Source: Chloracidobacterium sp. UBA6041 (GTDB taxonomy: Bacteria; Acidobacteriota; Blastocatellia; Pyrinomonadales; Pyrinomonadaceae). From it: a DNA stretch of 8,223 bases. Shown here piece by piece: positions 1 through 5,287 of this stretch. The position numbers and the translations under genes are program-made. The notes under the pieces are model-generated. The model had not been told where the DNA came from. It searched no databases and worked only from the letters and a program-made list of their open reading frames with translations. The stretch lies in contig DIYZ01000051.1 of NCBI GenBank assembly GCA_002427845.1, forward strand, positions 1-8,223, given 5' to 3'. Position 1 is the stretch's first letter, and every line of letters begins with the position of its first letter.

Positions 1-19
1 AGATGTGTATAAGAGACAG
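1..19 (+). other. Tn5/Nextera mosaic-end adapter (sequencing artefact)
   Basis: The first 19 bases, AGATGTGTATAAGAGACAG, are exactly the transposase mosaic end used in Tn5 tagmentation libraries. Its position at base 1 shows an untrimmed read end carried into the assembly, so genomic sequence starts at base 20. It is not a natural transposon end: no transposase gene or partner repeat lies beside it. Confidence 0.95.
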
Positions 20-22
20 GGT

Positions 23-127
23 ACTGATCACTCATTACTCATTACTCATTACTCATCACTCATCACTCATCACTCATCACTCATTACTCATTACTCATTA
101 CTCCCCACTGATCACTGATCACTGAAC
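23..127. repeat. Heptanucleotide tandem array, 15 units
   Basis: Fifteen uninterrupted 7-bp units fill exactly 105 bases. In order they are ACTGATC x1, ACTCATT x3, ACTCATC x4, ACTCATT x3, ACTCCCC x1, ACTGATC x2 and ACTGAAC x1. The first three bases of every unit are ACT; variation is confined to the last four, and identical variants are clustered, which suggests expansion by slippage or unequal exchange. The array ends one base before the TPR gene's stop codon, so it lies in that gene's 3' flank. It resembles the short tandemly repeated (STRR) heptamers known from filamentous cyanobacteria. There are no spacers, so it is not CRISPR. The left edge is three bases from the adapter, so its true extent is unknown. 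Confidence 0.95.
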
Positions 128-128
128 A

Positions 129-641
129 TTAGTTAAGCAGCGCTTGCATGCGGTGAAGGCCGCTGGCTGCTTCGGTGAATCCGGGCTGCTGCTCGAGTGC
201 CTTGCCATAGTGTCTGGCTGCTTCAAGATACTTGCGGCGTGTTTCGTAAATCCGACCAAGGTTGAAATGTGGAAACGCGTAAGACTCATAACGCGGCGCG
301 AAAAGAGCACGTTTGAACCAGCGCACACTACTGTAAGCATCACCCTTGGCTAACAGATAACTACCAATGTCGTTATAAGGATTCCCCAGCGTCTCATCGA
401 CGCGGATTGCCTCCAAACATTCTTCAATCGCTTCGTCATAACGATTCTGAAAACTGTAAACCCAGCCCAGGAATGTATGCGCCTCCGCAGTTGGGTAAGT
501 TTCGATCGAGCGTTTGTAAAGCTCTATCGCCTCCTCGAAGTTCTCAGCCAACTGCGCCTGATAGGCCTGCTGGAAAAGCTGCTTGGCTTCATACTTCGCC
601 CCCGGCGAAGCATCATCCCGGTATTCGCTGTCTTTCATCAT
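129..641 (-). CDS. Small cytoplasmic TPR-repeat protein
   Basis: A 170-residue protein made almost entirely of tetratricopeptide repeats, which form helical-hairpin surfaces for protein-protein contact. Four units can be read at about residues 18-51, 52-85, 86-119 and 122-155, with the usual small and aromatic positions, for example the LGWVY, IGSYLLAKG and LGRIYE stretches followed by Ala-rich second helices. No signal peptide or membrane helix is visible, so it is probably cytoplasmic. Two ATG codons stand in tandem at the start (639-641 and 636-638). A purine-rich AGAAGAG directly abuts the first, so the second may be the one really used. It follows the 5'-nucleotidase gene on the same strand after 76 bases and is probably co-transcribed. 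The fold is clear; the partner and role are unknown. Confidence 0.85.
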   Translation of the reverse strand: MMKDSEYRDDASPGAKYEAKQLFQQAYQAQLAENFEEAIELYKRSIETYPTAEAHTFLGWVYSFQNRYDEAIEECLEAIRVDETLGNPYNDIGSYLLAKGDAYSSVRWFKRALFAPRYESYAFPHFNLGRIYETRRKYLEAARHYGKALEQQPGFTEAASGLHRMQALLN

Positions 642-678
642 CTCTTCTTATTTTCAGTGTGGTTCCCGCCCCAGGCAG

Positions 679-688
679 CCCGCGCGGG
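679..688. other. 10-bp perfect palindrome in intergenic gap
   Basis: CCCGCGCGGG reads the same on both strands. It sits in the 76-base gap between the nucleotidase stop and the TPR start. No T-run follows on the minus strand, so it is not a convincing terminator. It may be a small protein-binding site or simply a GC-rich coincidence. Confidence 0.25.
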
Positions 689-717
689 GTGATGTGCCGC
701 CTCACTTCAAAACCGTG

Positions 718-2280
718 CTAATTGCAATCACTCTTCTGTTTCTGATCCTTATCCAGGCGCTTGATGCGACCGTCGGTTTTCGGCGCAATGATTTTCTTTG
801 ACGCGATCGCCGCTCGCAAAATTTCGGAATCAAACTGAGCTTGTTCCCGGGGAATAAGCAAACGTGCGCTTTTCAACATCGAGTATCCGTCTCCACCATC
901 TATGGCAACGTAGTCGGTGGTCGCCAGCGTATAAGTTTTCTTCTCATCAAGTGGTCTGCCATTGATCGTGAGATCAACTATGCGCGAGCCGGGGGGACGA
1001 GTCGCATCAAATGTAAACCTTATGCCGGACACTTGCGGAAAGCGGCCCGGTTCCGCATCCTCCGCGCTACGCGCGACGCCGTGCTCCAGGGCCTGGCGGA
1101 GTGTTGCGCCAGTCAGTGCTAATTTTACTACCTTGTTTTTGAAAGGAAGAATCGACAGCACGTCTCGCTTTGTCAGCGGGCCGGAACGAATTATCTCGTC
1201 CGCGCGAATCGAGCCGCCATTCATCAACCCAACGTCAGCGCCCGTTGCCGTTCGAAAGGCATCGGCAATGAAATCTCCGATGTTGGTTTCCTGCGTTCGG
1301 CCGGCTGCGCTCCGGGCATCGAGTTCGACGGCAGTGCGGCCTGCGAACTGCGAAAGCTCCTTCAACAGTGCCCCATACTTGCGATAGATCGCAGCGAATC
1401 GCTGATCTTCCTTAATCTGCCGAGTTACGGGAATCACCTTCCAATCGATACTTTCGACAGATCCGGTAGACCTGGAAATGTTGAGATCGATCTGTCCGAG
1501 TTCGCGACCGTCAGCAGTCATTTTGAAAATCGGTGTGCCGCCCGCAGCCGACTCCAGCAGTGTGTGTTCGTGACCGCCGATGATCACATCAACGTCGGCG
1601 CAGCGCGCCACCTGCTTGTCTTCGCTCATCGAGAGATGTGTTAACGCGATTACTGTCTTTACGCCGCGGGCATGAATTTCCGCGACCGTCTTCCGCGCCG
1701 TTTCACAGGGATTTAGAAACTCCACATCCGGACCGGGGCGCGACGTAACTTTCGTTTCCTCTAATGTCAGCCCAAATATCCCGATCTTCACGCCGTCAAA
1801 CTCACGGATCACAAAAGGGGGCGCGTCGCCAAACGGCTTACCGGTTTTTCTGTCAATCACATTGGCAACGATCCACTTGAAGTTTGATTCTTTCATACGC
1901 TGGCGCAGCACGTCGGGACCAAAGTCAAACTCATGATTGCCAAAAGTGGCGTAATCAAGTTCGGCGGCGTTCCAGGCGTCGATCATTTGGGCGCCTTGGT
2001 AAGTAATGGATTCAACGGAAGGCGAGATCGTATCGCCCGAAAGCAGGAGTAGAGTATGCGGCGACTGCTTCTGAATTTCTTTTTTCAAGGTCAAGACCCG
2101 CGCAATTCCTCCGTGGGCGCCCTGATCGACCGGAGCAAACTGGTAGACATCGTTCACTTGCAGAAGCGTCACTCGCACTATGCAGTCGGACTTTTGTTGC
2201 GCAGACAACGGGAAGATTGCTGCGAGCAAAAAGATCAGCGTCACTGCCATACGCCGCGGGGCCTGTTTGTCAACTCTCAT
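718..2280 (-). CDS. Exported 5'-nucleotidase / metallophosphatase (UshA family)
   Basis: Hydrolyses phosphate from nucleotides or related phosphoesters outside the inner membrane, a phosphate and nucleoside salvage role. The 520-residue length is close to that of UshA. An N-terminal signal peptide (basic Arg-Arg, hydrophobic stretch, likely cut after LSA) is followed by the metallophosphatase domain. Numbered from the ATG at 2280, it has D44 (NDVY), D83 (SGDTIS), N115-H116-D119 (GNHEFD), H215 and H237/H239 (GGHEH). The C-terminal substrate domain carries NGGSIR (354-359) and GGDGY near 462-466. Y46 replaces the His that is a metal ligand in E. coli UshA, as I recall it for one subfamily. The ATG at 2280 is chosen over a TTG five codons upstream because GGAG at 2290-2293 lies nine bases before it and would fall inside the longer reading frame. 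The exact substrate is unproven. Confidence 0.92.
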   Translation of the reverse strand: MRVDKQAPRRMAVTLIFLLAAIFPLSAQQKSDCIVRVTLLQVNDVYQFAPVDQGAHGGIARVLTLKKEIQKQSPHTLLLLSGDTISPSVESITYQGAQMIDAWNAAELDYATFGNHEFDFGPDVLRQRMKESNFKWIVANVIDRKTGKPFGDAPPFVIREFDGVKIGIFGLTLEETKVTSRPGPDVEFLNPCETARKTVAEIHARGVKTVIALTHLSMSEDKQVARCADVDVIIGGHEHTLLESAAGGTPIFKMTADGRELGQIDLNISRSTGSVESIDWKVIPVTRQIKEDQRFAAIYRKYGALLKELSQFAGRTAVELDARSAAGRTQETNIGDFIADAFRTATGADVGLMNGGSIRADEIIRSGPLTKRDVLSILPFKNKVVKLALTGATLRQALEHGVARSAEDAEPGRFPQVSGIRFTFDATRPPGSRIVDLTINGRPLDEKKTYTLATTDYVAIDGGDGYSMLKSARLLIPREQAQFDSEILRAAIASKKIIAPKTDGRIKRLDKDQKQKSDCN

Positions 2281-2486
2281 CTGGTTGTTCTCCAATGTTG
2301 CTCATCAAAATGAGCGATGCGCGATCTTAACCGGAACTCTTCGCGCCATGGGCTGAGAAGCCTGGGTTACGTGCACCGCCCGTTGTCTTGCAATTATGAT
2401 GGTATCGACTGGCTGAATTATACTCGGCCTATTGAAGCGAGGCGAAAGGCCGCGGGAGTTAGAACCGGGGAAACTCTGACAAAGCT
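2281..2486. promoter_or_regulatory. Divergent intergenic region with candidate minus-strand promoter
   Basis: This 206-base gap separates the divergent nucleotidase and SDR genes, so promoters for both should lie here. On the minus strand a perfect -10 hexamer TATAAT is at 2422-2417. The -35 is poor, with TTCGCC at 2446-2441 after an 18-bp spacer. It would give the nucleotidase a leader of roughly 130 bases. On the plus strand TATGAT (2395-2400) and TATACT (2419-2424) are possible -10 elements for the SDR gene, but neither has a good -35. An inverted repeat CGGCCT/AGGCCG (2425-2430 and 2447-2452, 16-base loop) lies just before the SDR gene. I see no gene in the gap. Confidence 0.35.
2290..2293 (-). 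promoter_or_regulatory. Ribosome binding site deciding the 5'-nucleotidase start
   Basis: On the minus strand GGAG lies nine bases before ATG at 2280. A reading frame beginning at the in-frame TTG at 2295 would overlap this site and has no good Shine-Dalgarno of its own, so ATG 2280 is the better start. Confidence 0.7.
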
Positions 2487-3563
2487 ATGTTGGCAGAAGA
2501 GACAGTTTTTTTAACGGGCTTCCCGGGCTTCATCGCCGGTCGTCTGCTGAAACTTCTGGCAACAGAAGCCGGCAGATTTTTATTACTCGTCCAACCCTCA
2601 TTCGCCGAACGGGCCCAGGAGGAACTGAAAACCATCGCCGCGCAAGCCGGACGATCGCTGGCAGATTTTGCCGTCTTGCAGGGTGATATCACCGAGCCTG
2701 ATCTGGGAATGTCGTTCGCTGACTTGGAGACCGCCCGGTCGCAGTCGACCGTTCTTTTTCATCTGGCAGCAATTTACGATTTGGCCGTCACTCGCAATGT
2801 CGGTATGCGCGTTAACCTCGGAGGCACGCGCAACGTCAACCAGTTTGCCCGTTCTTTGAAGCGGCTGTGCCACTATCATTACGTCTCAACATGCTACGTC
2901 GCCGGAAAACGGCGCGGCAGAGTATTGGAGACTGAATTGCAGCACGACGCCGGCTTCCGCAATTTCTACGAAGAAACAAAATATCTGGCGGAGATGGAAG
3001 TCGACGCGCTGAAATCGGAGATGCCGATTACGATTCACCGGCCGGCGGTCGTTTGCGGGGACTCGAAGACCGGAGAAACGGCCAAGTATGATGGCATCTA
3101 CTACCTGATTCATTATCTGCTGAAGTGGCCTTCAGTTCTGTCCGCTTTCAACATAGGCAATAGTGATGTCACTTTGAATCTGGTCCCGGTTGACTTCGTC
3201 GTGCAGGCGATGTCGGTGCTCGCCGAAGACCCGCGTTCGTTGGGGAAGACTATTCAACTCGCTGACCCGCAGCCATTAACAACCCGCGACCTCTTCAACG
3301 CCATTGCGCGCTGCATGGCCGGTAAAGAATCGAGTATCACCCTGCCTGCTTCTTTGGTACATACTTCGCTCATGCTTCCGTTCGCGCCTGCGATTACAGA
3401 CTTGCCGCATTCAGGCGTTCCTTATTTCTTTCTGAAGCAAACTTACGACACGGCCACGTCCAGCGAGTTACTTGCCCCTCACGGCATCTCCTGCCCGCCA
3501 TTTGAGAGTTATGTCGGAGCTATTGTCGACTACGCAATGCGGCATCCAACGTTGACGCCGTAG
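2487..3563 (+). CDS. NAD(P)-dependent extended SDR (epimerase / male-sterility type)
   Basis: A 358-residue Rossmann-fold oxidoreductase of the extended short-chain dehydrogenase group. The nucleotide-binding loop TGFPGFIA (10-17) fits GxxGxxA. GDI near 66-68, the HLAAIYDL stretch (92-99), S134 of YVST, and Y161/K165 of YEETK (the YxxxK catalytic pair) are all in the expected order. RPAVVCGDS near 185-192 marks the substrate-side segment. The general look is that of the NAD_binding_4 (thioester or acyl reductase) branch more than the sugar epimerases. There is no signal peptide, so it is cytosolic. No good Shine-Dalgarno precedes the ATG, and an in-frame stop at 2460-2462 with no start codon between excludes a longer form. 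A T7 run (2506-2512) falls in codons 7-9. The following gene starts 104 bases on from its own promoter, so it is probably a single-gene unit. The substrate is unknown. Confidence 0.85.
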   Translation: MLAEETVFLTGFPGFIAGRLLKLLATEAGRFLLLVQPSFAERAQEELKTIAAQAGRSLADFAVLQGDITEPDLGMSFADLETARSQSTVLFHLAAIYDLAVTRNVGMRVNLGGTRNVNQFARSLKRLCHYHYVSTCYVAGKRRGRVLETELQHDAGFRNFYEETKYLAEMEVDALKSEMPITIHRPAVVCGDSKTGETAKYDGIYYLIHYLLKWPSVLSAFNIGNSDVTLNLVPVDFVVQAMSVLAEDPRSLGKTIQLADPQPLTTRDLFNAIARCMAGKESSITLPASLVHTSLMLPFAPAITDLPHSGVPYFFLKQTYDTATSSELLAPHGISCPPFESYVGAIVDYAMRHPTLTP

Positions 3564-3570
3564 GGCCCGC

Positions 3571-3605
3571 CTCGCGCGCGACTCAGGTGGCGCAGCCACG
3601 GCGAG
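3571..3605 (+). terminator. Nested stem-loop after the SDR gene, possible terminator
   Basis: CTCGC at 3571-3575 pairs with GCGAG at 3601-3605. Inside lies a tight hairpin GTGGC-GCA-GCCAC at 3587-3599. It begins eight bases after the SDR stop and sits before the perR promoter, where a transcription end would be expected. No T-run follows, so it is not a standard intrinsic terminator. It could act with Rho or only stabilise the 3' end. Confidence 0.35.
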
Positions 3606-3624
3606 ATGACCTTGATTCCGCCAG

Positions 3625-3656
3625 TTGACAATTGATCTATTTAGAATTAGTCTAAA
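3625..3656 (+). promoter_or_regulatory. perR promoter with overlapping PerR-box-like palindrome
   Basis: TTGACA, a perfect -35, is at 3625-3630. A 17-bp spacer leads to a weak -10, TAGTCT, at 3648-3653. Over the -10 lies the inverted repeat TTTAGA-ATTAG-TCTAAA (3640-3656). Read as a 7-1-7 site (3641-3655) it matches the remembered Bacillus PerR box TTATAAT-N-ATTATAA at 11 of 14 positions. An operator covering the -10 of the perR gene itself would give negative autoregulation, relieved by peroxide, and would control the downstream peroxiredoxin genes too. Transcription starting about seven bases past the -10 would leave only some eight bases before the ATG, so the message may be nearly leaderless. 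Confidence 0.65.
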
Positions 3657-3667
3657 ACCATAACTTA

Positions 3668-4096
3668 ATGGCAAAAAGCACGGAAAGTCAAAAAACCGGA
3701 GAAAAATTAACACGGCAGCGTGACGCGGTTCTCCAGGTTATTCGCGAAAGGGCGGATCATCCCACCGCGAATGAGATCTTTCAGGCAGCGCGTTTGCGCC
3801 TGCCTACCATAAGTTATGCGACCGTCTACAACTCGCTTCGTTTCCTGAAAGAAGCGGGACTGGTGCACGAAATCAAGTTTGGCGACAGCGCCAGCCGCTA
3901 TGACAGAGAGACTGATCGACACGATCACGCCATCTGCACTGGCTGCGGCAAGCTCGTCGATTTTGATCTCCCGCAAGCTGCCGAACTAATGGTGGTGGCG
4001 GCGCGCAAGTCAAAGTTTAAGCCGGAATCAGTCCATCTGACCCTCAGGGGATTGTGTCCCGATTGCCGGAAGACACCGTCATCGACAAGAGTCTGA
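3668..4096 (+). CDS. perR: Fur-family peroxide-sensing repressor PerR
   Basis: Metal-dependent cytoplasmic repressor that senses H2O2 by oxidation of a metal-bound histidine and then leaves its operators. The 142-residue protein has a winged-helix DNA-binding half (HPTANEIF at 31-38, ATVYNSLRFLKEAGLV at 51-66) and a metal-binding dimer half. Every B. subtilis PerR ligand is present at a constant offset of six: H31, D79, H85, H87 and D98 for the regulatory metal, and C90/C93 with C130/C133 for structural zinc. Asp at 79, where Fur proteins usually have Glu, favours peroxide over iron sensing. No Shine-Dalgarno is seen before the ATG, consistent with a very short leader. A PerR-box-like palindrome overlaps its promoter and the peroxiredoxin gene follows after 36 bases, both fitting this assignment. 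An iron-responsive Fur is the less likely alternative. Confidence 0.93.
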   Translation: MAKSTESQKTGEKLTRQRDAVLQVIRERADHPTANEIFQAARLRLPTISYATVYNSLRFLKEAGLVHEIKFGDSASRYDRETDRHDHAICTGCGKLVDFDLPQAAELMVVAARKSKFKPESVHLTLRGLCPDCRKTPSSTRV

Positions 4097-4123
4097 AGTT
4101 CGAAAATCATTAACTAAAAACGT

Positions 4124-4128
4124 GGAGG
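4124..4128 (+). promoter_or_regulatory. Strong ribosome binding site of the peroxiredoxin gene
   Basis: GGAGG lies four bases before the ATG at 4133. It contrasts with the absent Shine-Dalgarno of perR just upstream and suggests that the peroxiredoxin is made in much larger amounts from the shared message. Confidence 0.75.
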
Positions 4129-4132
4129 ATTC

Positions 4133-4702
4133 ATGACAGCAGCAACAGCAACAGCAGTGGAGAAGGCGATGGTGGGCCAGCCCGCGCCGGATTTCGACAT
4201 GGCCTCGACAAAGAATATCGAGAAACTAAATGAGAACGTAAAGCTCGCGGATTACAAAGGCCGGTGGCTGGTTCTTTTGTTTTACCCGCTGGATTTTACT
4301 TTTGTTTGCCCGACGGAGTTGACGGCTTTCAGCGATCGTTACGAAGATTTTCAAGGCATTGGCGCTGATATAATTGGCGTCTCGACTGATTCAGTCTTTT
4401 CGCACCGTGCCTGGATCAAAACGCCGCGCGATAAGGGCGGAGTCGAAGGATTGAAATATCCCCTGGCTGCGGATGCGACAAAAAATGTTGCTCGCGACTA
4501 CGGTGTGCTCATCGAGGATCGCGGCATTGCGTTGCGCGGCCTGTTCGTTATCGACCCTGAAGGAATTCAGCGTTACAAGGTCGTTCACGATCTGAACATC
4601 GGACGCTCGGCTGAAGAAACGCTGCGCGTTATTCAGGCATTGCAAACTGGTGGCCTCTGCCAGGCGGAATGGAAGCCGGGGCAGAAGACGCTGAACGCGT
4701 AA
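4133..4702 (+). CDS. ykuU: Typical 2-Cys peroxiredoxin (AhpC/Prx1 class, YkuU-like)
   Basis: Cytosolic thiol peroxidase reducing H2O2, organic hydroperoxides and probably peroxynitrite. The peroxidatic Cys is C59 in PLDFTFVCPTEL (52-63), with T56 as the conserved partner and R135 (ALRGLF) completing the active site. The resolving Cys is C176 in GGLCQAEWKPG, where Gln replaces the usual Pro. The protein, 189 residues, ends soon after at KTLNA with no YF tail, and the segment at 102-108 (GGVEGLK) is not a clean GGLG, so it should be of the robust type that resists over-oxidation. As remembered, the closest look is B. subtilis YkuU, including the GQKTL ending, and the next gene matches YkuV, the neighbour of YkuU. 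The gene lies 36 bases after perR and is probably read from the PerR-controlled promoter. No AhpF is present in the window. Confidence 0.95.
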   Translation: MTAATATAVEKAMVGQPAPDFDMASTKNIEKLNENVKLADYKGRWLVLLFYPLDFTFVCPTELTAFSDRYEDFQGIGADIIGVSTDSVFSHRAWIKTPRDKGGVEGLKYPLAADATKNVARDYGVLIEDRGIALRGLFVIDPEGIQRYKVVHDLNIGRSAEETLRVIQALQTGGLCQAEWKPGQKTLNA

Positions 4703-4772
4703 ACGGTGAACCGTAAACCGTGAACCGATGACCGGGAATCGAGGGCCGAAGTCGGTCATCGGTTCCCGGGTT
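4703..4772. repeat. Degenerate heptad repeat starting at the peroxiredoxin stop codon
   Basis: Directly after the TAA at 4700-4702, ten consecutive 7-bp units keep one phase: ACGGTGA, ACCGTAA, ACCGTGA, ACCGATG, ACCGGGA, ATCGAGG, GCCGAAG, TCGGTCA, TCGGTTC and CCGGGTT. All carry G at position 4, and nine of ten carry C at position 2. The first five units are clearly related; the later ones are partly the inverted copy of the earlier ones. The stop codon itself lies in a similar CGCGTAA heptad, so the array may have grown from or into the gene end. The period and the position just after a stop codon match the array at 23-127, though the unit differs. Confidence 0.8.
4722..4765 (+). other. 13-bp stem-loop between peroxiredoxin and thioredoxin-like genes
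   Basis: GAACCGATGACCG (4722-4734) is the exact reverse complement of CGGTCATCGGTTC (4753-4765), with an 18-base loop. A short TTTT follows at 4771-4774. In the RNA this would be a stable hairpin within the perR-ykuU-ykuV message. It could partly terminate, or protect the 3' end of the peroxiredoxin transcript, lowering expression of the last gene. The U-run is short, so full termination is unlikely. Confidence 0.75.
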
Positions 4773-4791
4773 TTCGCTTACAGGTAAAGCT

Positions 4792-5271
4792 ATGGGAATG
4801 AGAATTGGAACACAGATGCCGTCGCTCGATGGCGCTACCGAATGGTTTGGCGGCACACAGGCCCACGCTGAAGCGGAAGCCGCGGGAGGGCCGACGCTTG
4901 TTCATTTTTGGTCGATGAGTTGTGGCATCTGTAAAGAGAACATACCGCGCATCGCTGAGTGGCGCGACCAGTTGAAAGCTAATGGCCTGCGAGTGATCGC
5001 GGTGCATATGCCTCGCTACGAATCAGACACTGATGTCAACGGCGTGCGCGACTCAATAGCGACCAACGAAATTACTGAGCCCTGCGCGATCGACAATGAG
5101 CACAAACTGCGCGGGGCCTTTCAAAACGATCAGGGCTACGTGCCGGCGTACTATCTTTTTGACGGTGAAGGAAAGCTGCGCAGTTTTGCAGCGGGCGAGC
5201 GAGGGCTCGATTTATTGAAGTCAACTCTCGACCGCGTGATGGCTGCGGCGCCGCAGGTAGCGGCAAAATAA
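4792..5271 (+). CDS. ykuV: Cytosolic thioredoxin-fold thiol-disulfide oxidoreductase (YkuV-like)
   Basis: Thioredoxin-fold protein of 159 residues that exchanges disulfides through a C44-G-I-C47 pair in HFWSMSCGICKE. The cis-Pro is P118 in YVPAYYLFD, and the AVHMPRYE stretch (70-77) lies between. It lacks the signal peptide or membrane anchor of TlpA/ResA proteins, so it acts in the cytosol. The HFWSxSCxxCKE, VIAVHMPR and YVPAYYxFD segments are very close to what I remember of B. subtilis YkuV, whose gene neighbours peroxiredoxin YkuU, as here. This makes it a good candidate to re-reduce the adjacent peroxiredoxin, since no AhpF is nearby. An additional Cys, C98, is not part of the CxxC. ATG 4792 has AGGT six bases upstream; M3 is an alternative start. 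It lies 89 bases after the peroxiredoxin, across the heptad hairpin, and ends 16 bases from the convergent DUF4112 gene. Confidence 0.88.
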   Translation: MGMRIGTQMPSLDGATEWFGGTQAHAEAEAAGGPTLVHFWSMSCGICKENIPRIAEWRDQLKANGLRVIAVHMPRYESDTDVNGVRDSIATNEITEPCAIDNEHKLRGAFQNDQGYVPAYYLFDGEGKLRSFAAGERGLDLLKSTLDRVMAAAPQVAAK

Positions 5272-5287
5272 TACGCGGTTTCCGCTG

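Noticed and set aside
1..19. Natural Tn5/IS50 insertion end
   Set aside because: The mosaic end is the engineered hybrid sequence and sits exactly at the contig start with no transposon body, so it is a library adapter.
23..127. CRISPR array
   Set aside because: The units are only 7 bp and contiguous, with no unique spacers and no cas gene nearby.
962..1387. Plus-strand open frame of 141 codons inside the nucleotidase gene
   Set aside because: It is antisense to strongly conserved metallophosphatase coding sequence, has low-complexity Ser/Arg/Ala composition, and shows no ribosome site or family motif.
2425..2452. Riboswitch or attenuator before the SDR gene (CGGCCT/AGGCCG stem)
   Set aside because: Only six base pairs with a 16-base loop and no known aptamer features; mentioned only as part of the intergenic region.
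2317..2514. Small plus-strand frame before the SDR gene
   Set aside because: It crosses the promoter region and runs into the SDR start in another frame, with no recognisable domain or Shine-Dalgarno.
4391..4759. Minus-strand frame across the peroxiredoxin end and heptad repeat
   Set aside because: Its start is simply the 7-bp repeat translated (FPVIGSRFTV-like) and the rest is antisense to the peroxiredoxin.
5275..5285. Bidirectional terminator in the 16-base convergent gap (GCGG-TTT-CCGC)
   Set aside because: The stem is four base pairs with no T-run on either strand, too weak to call.
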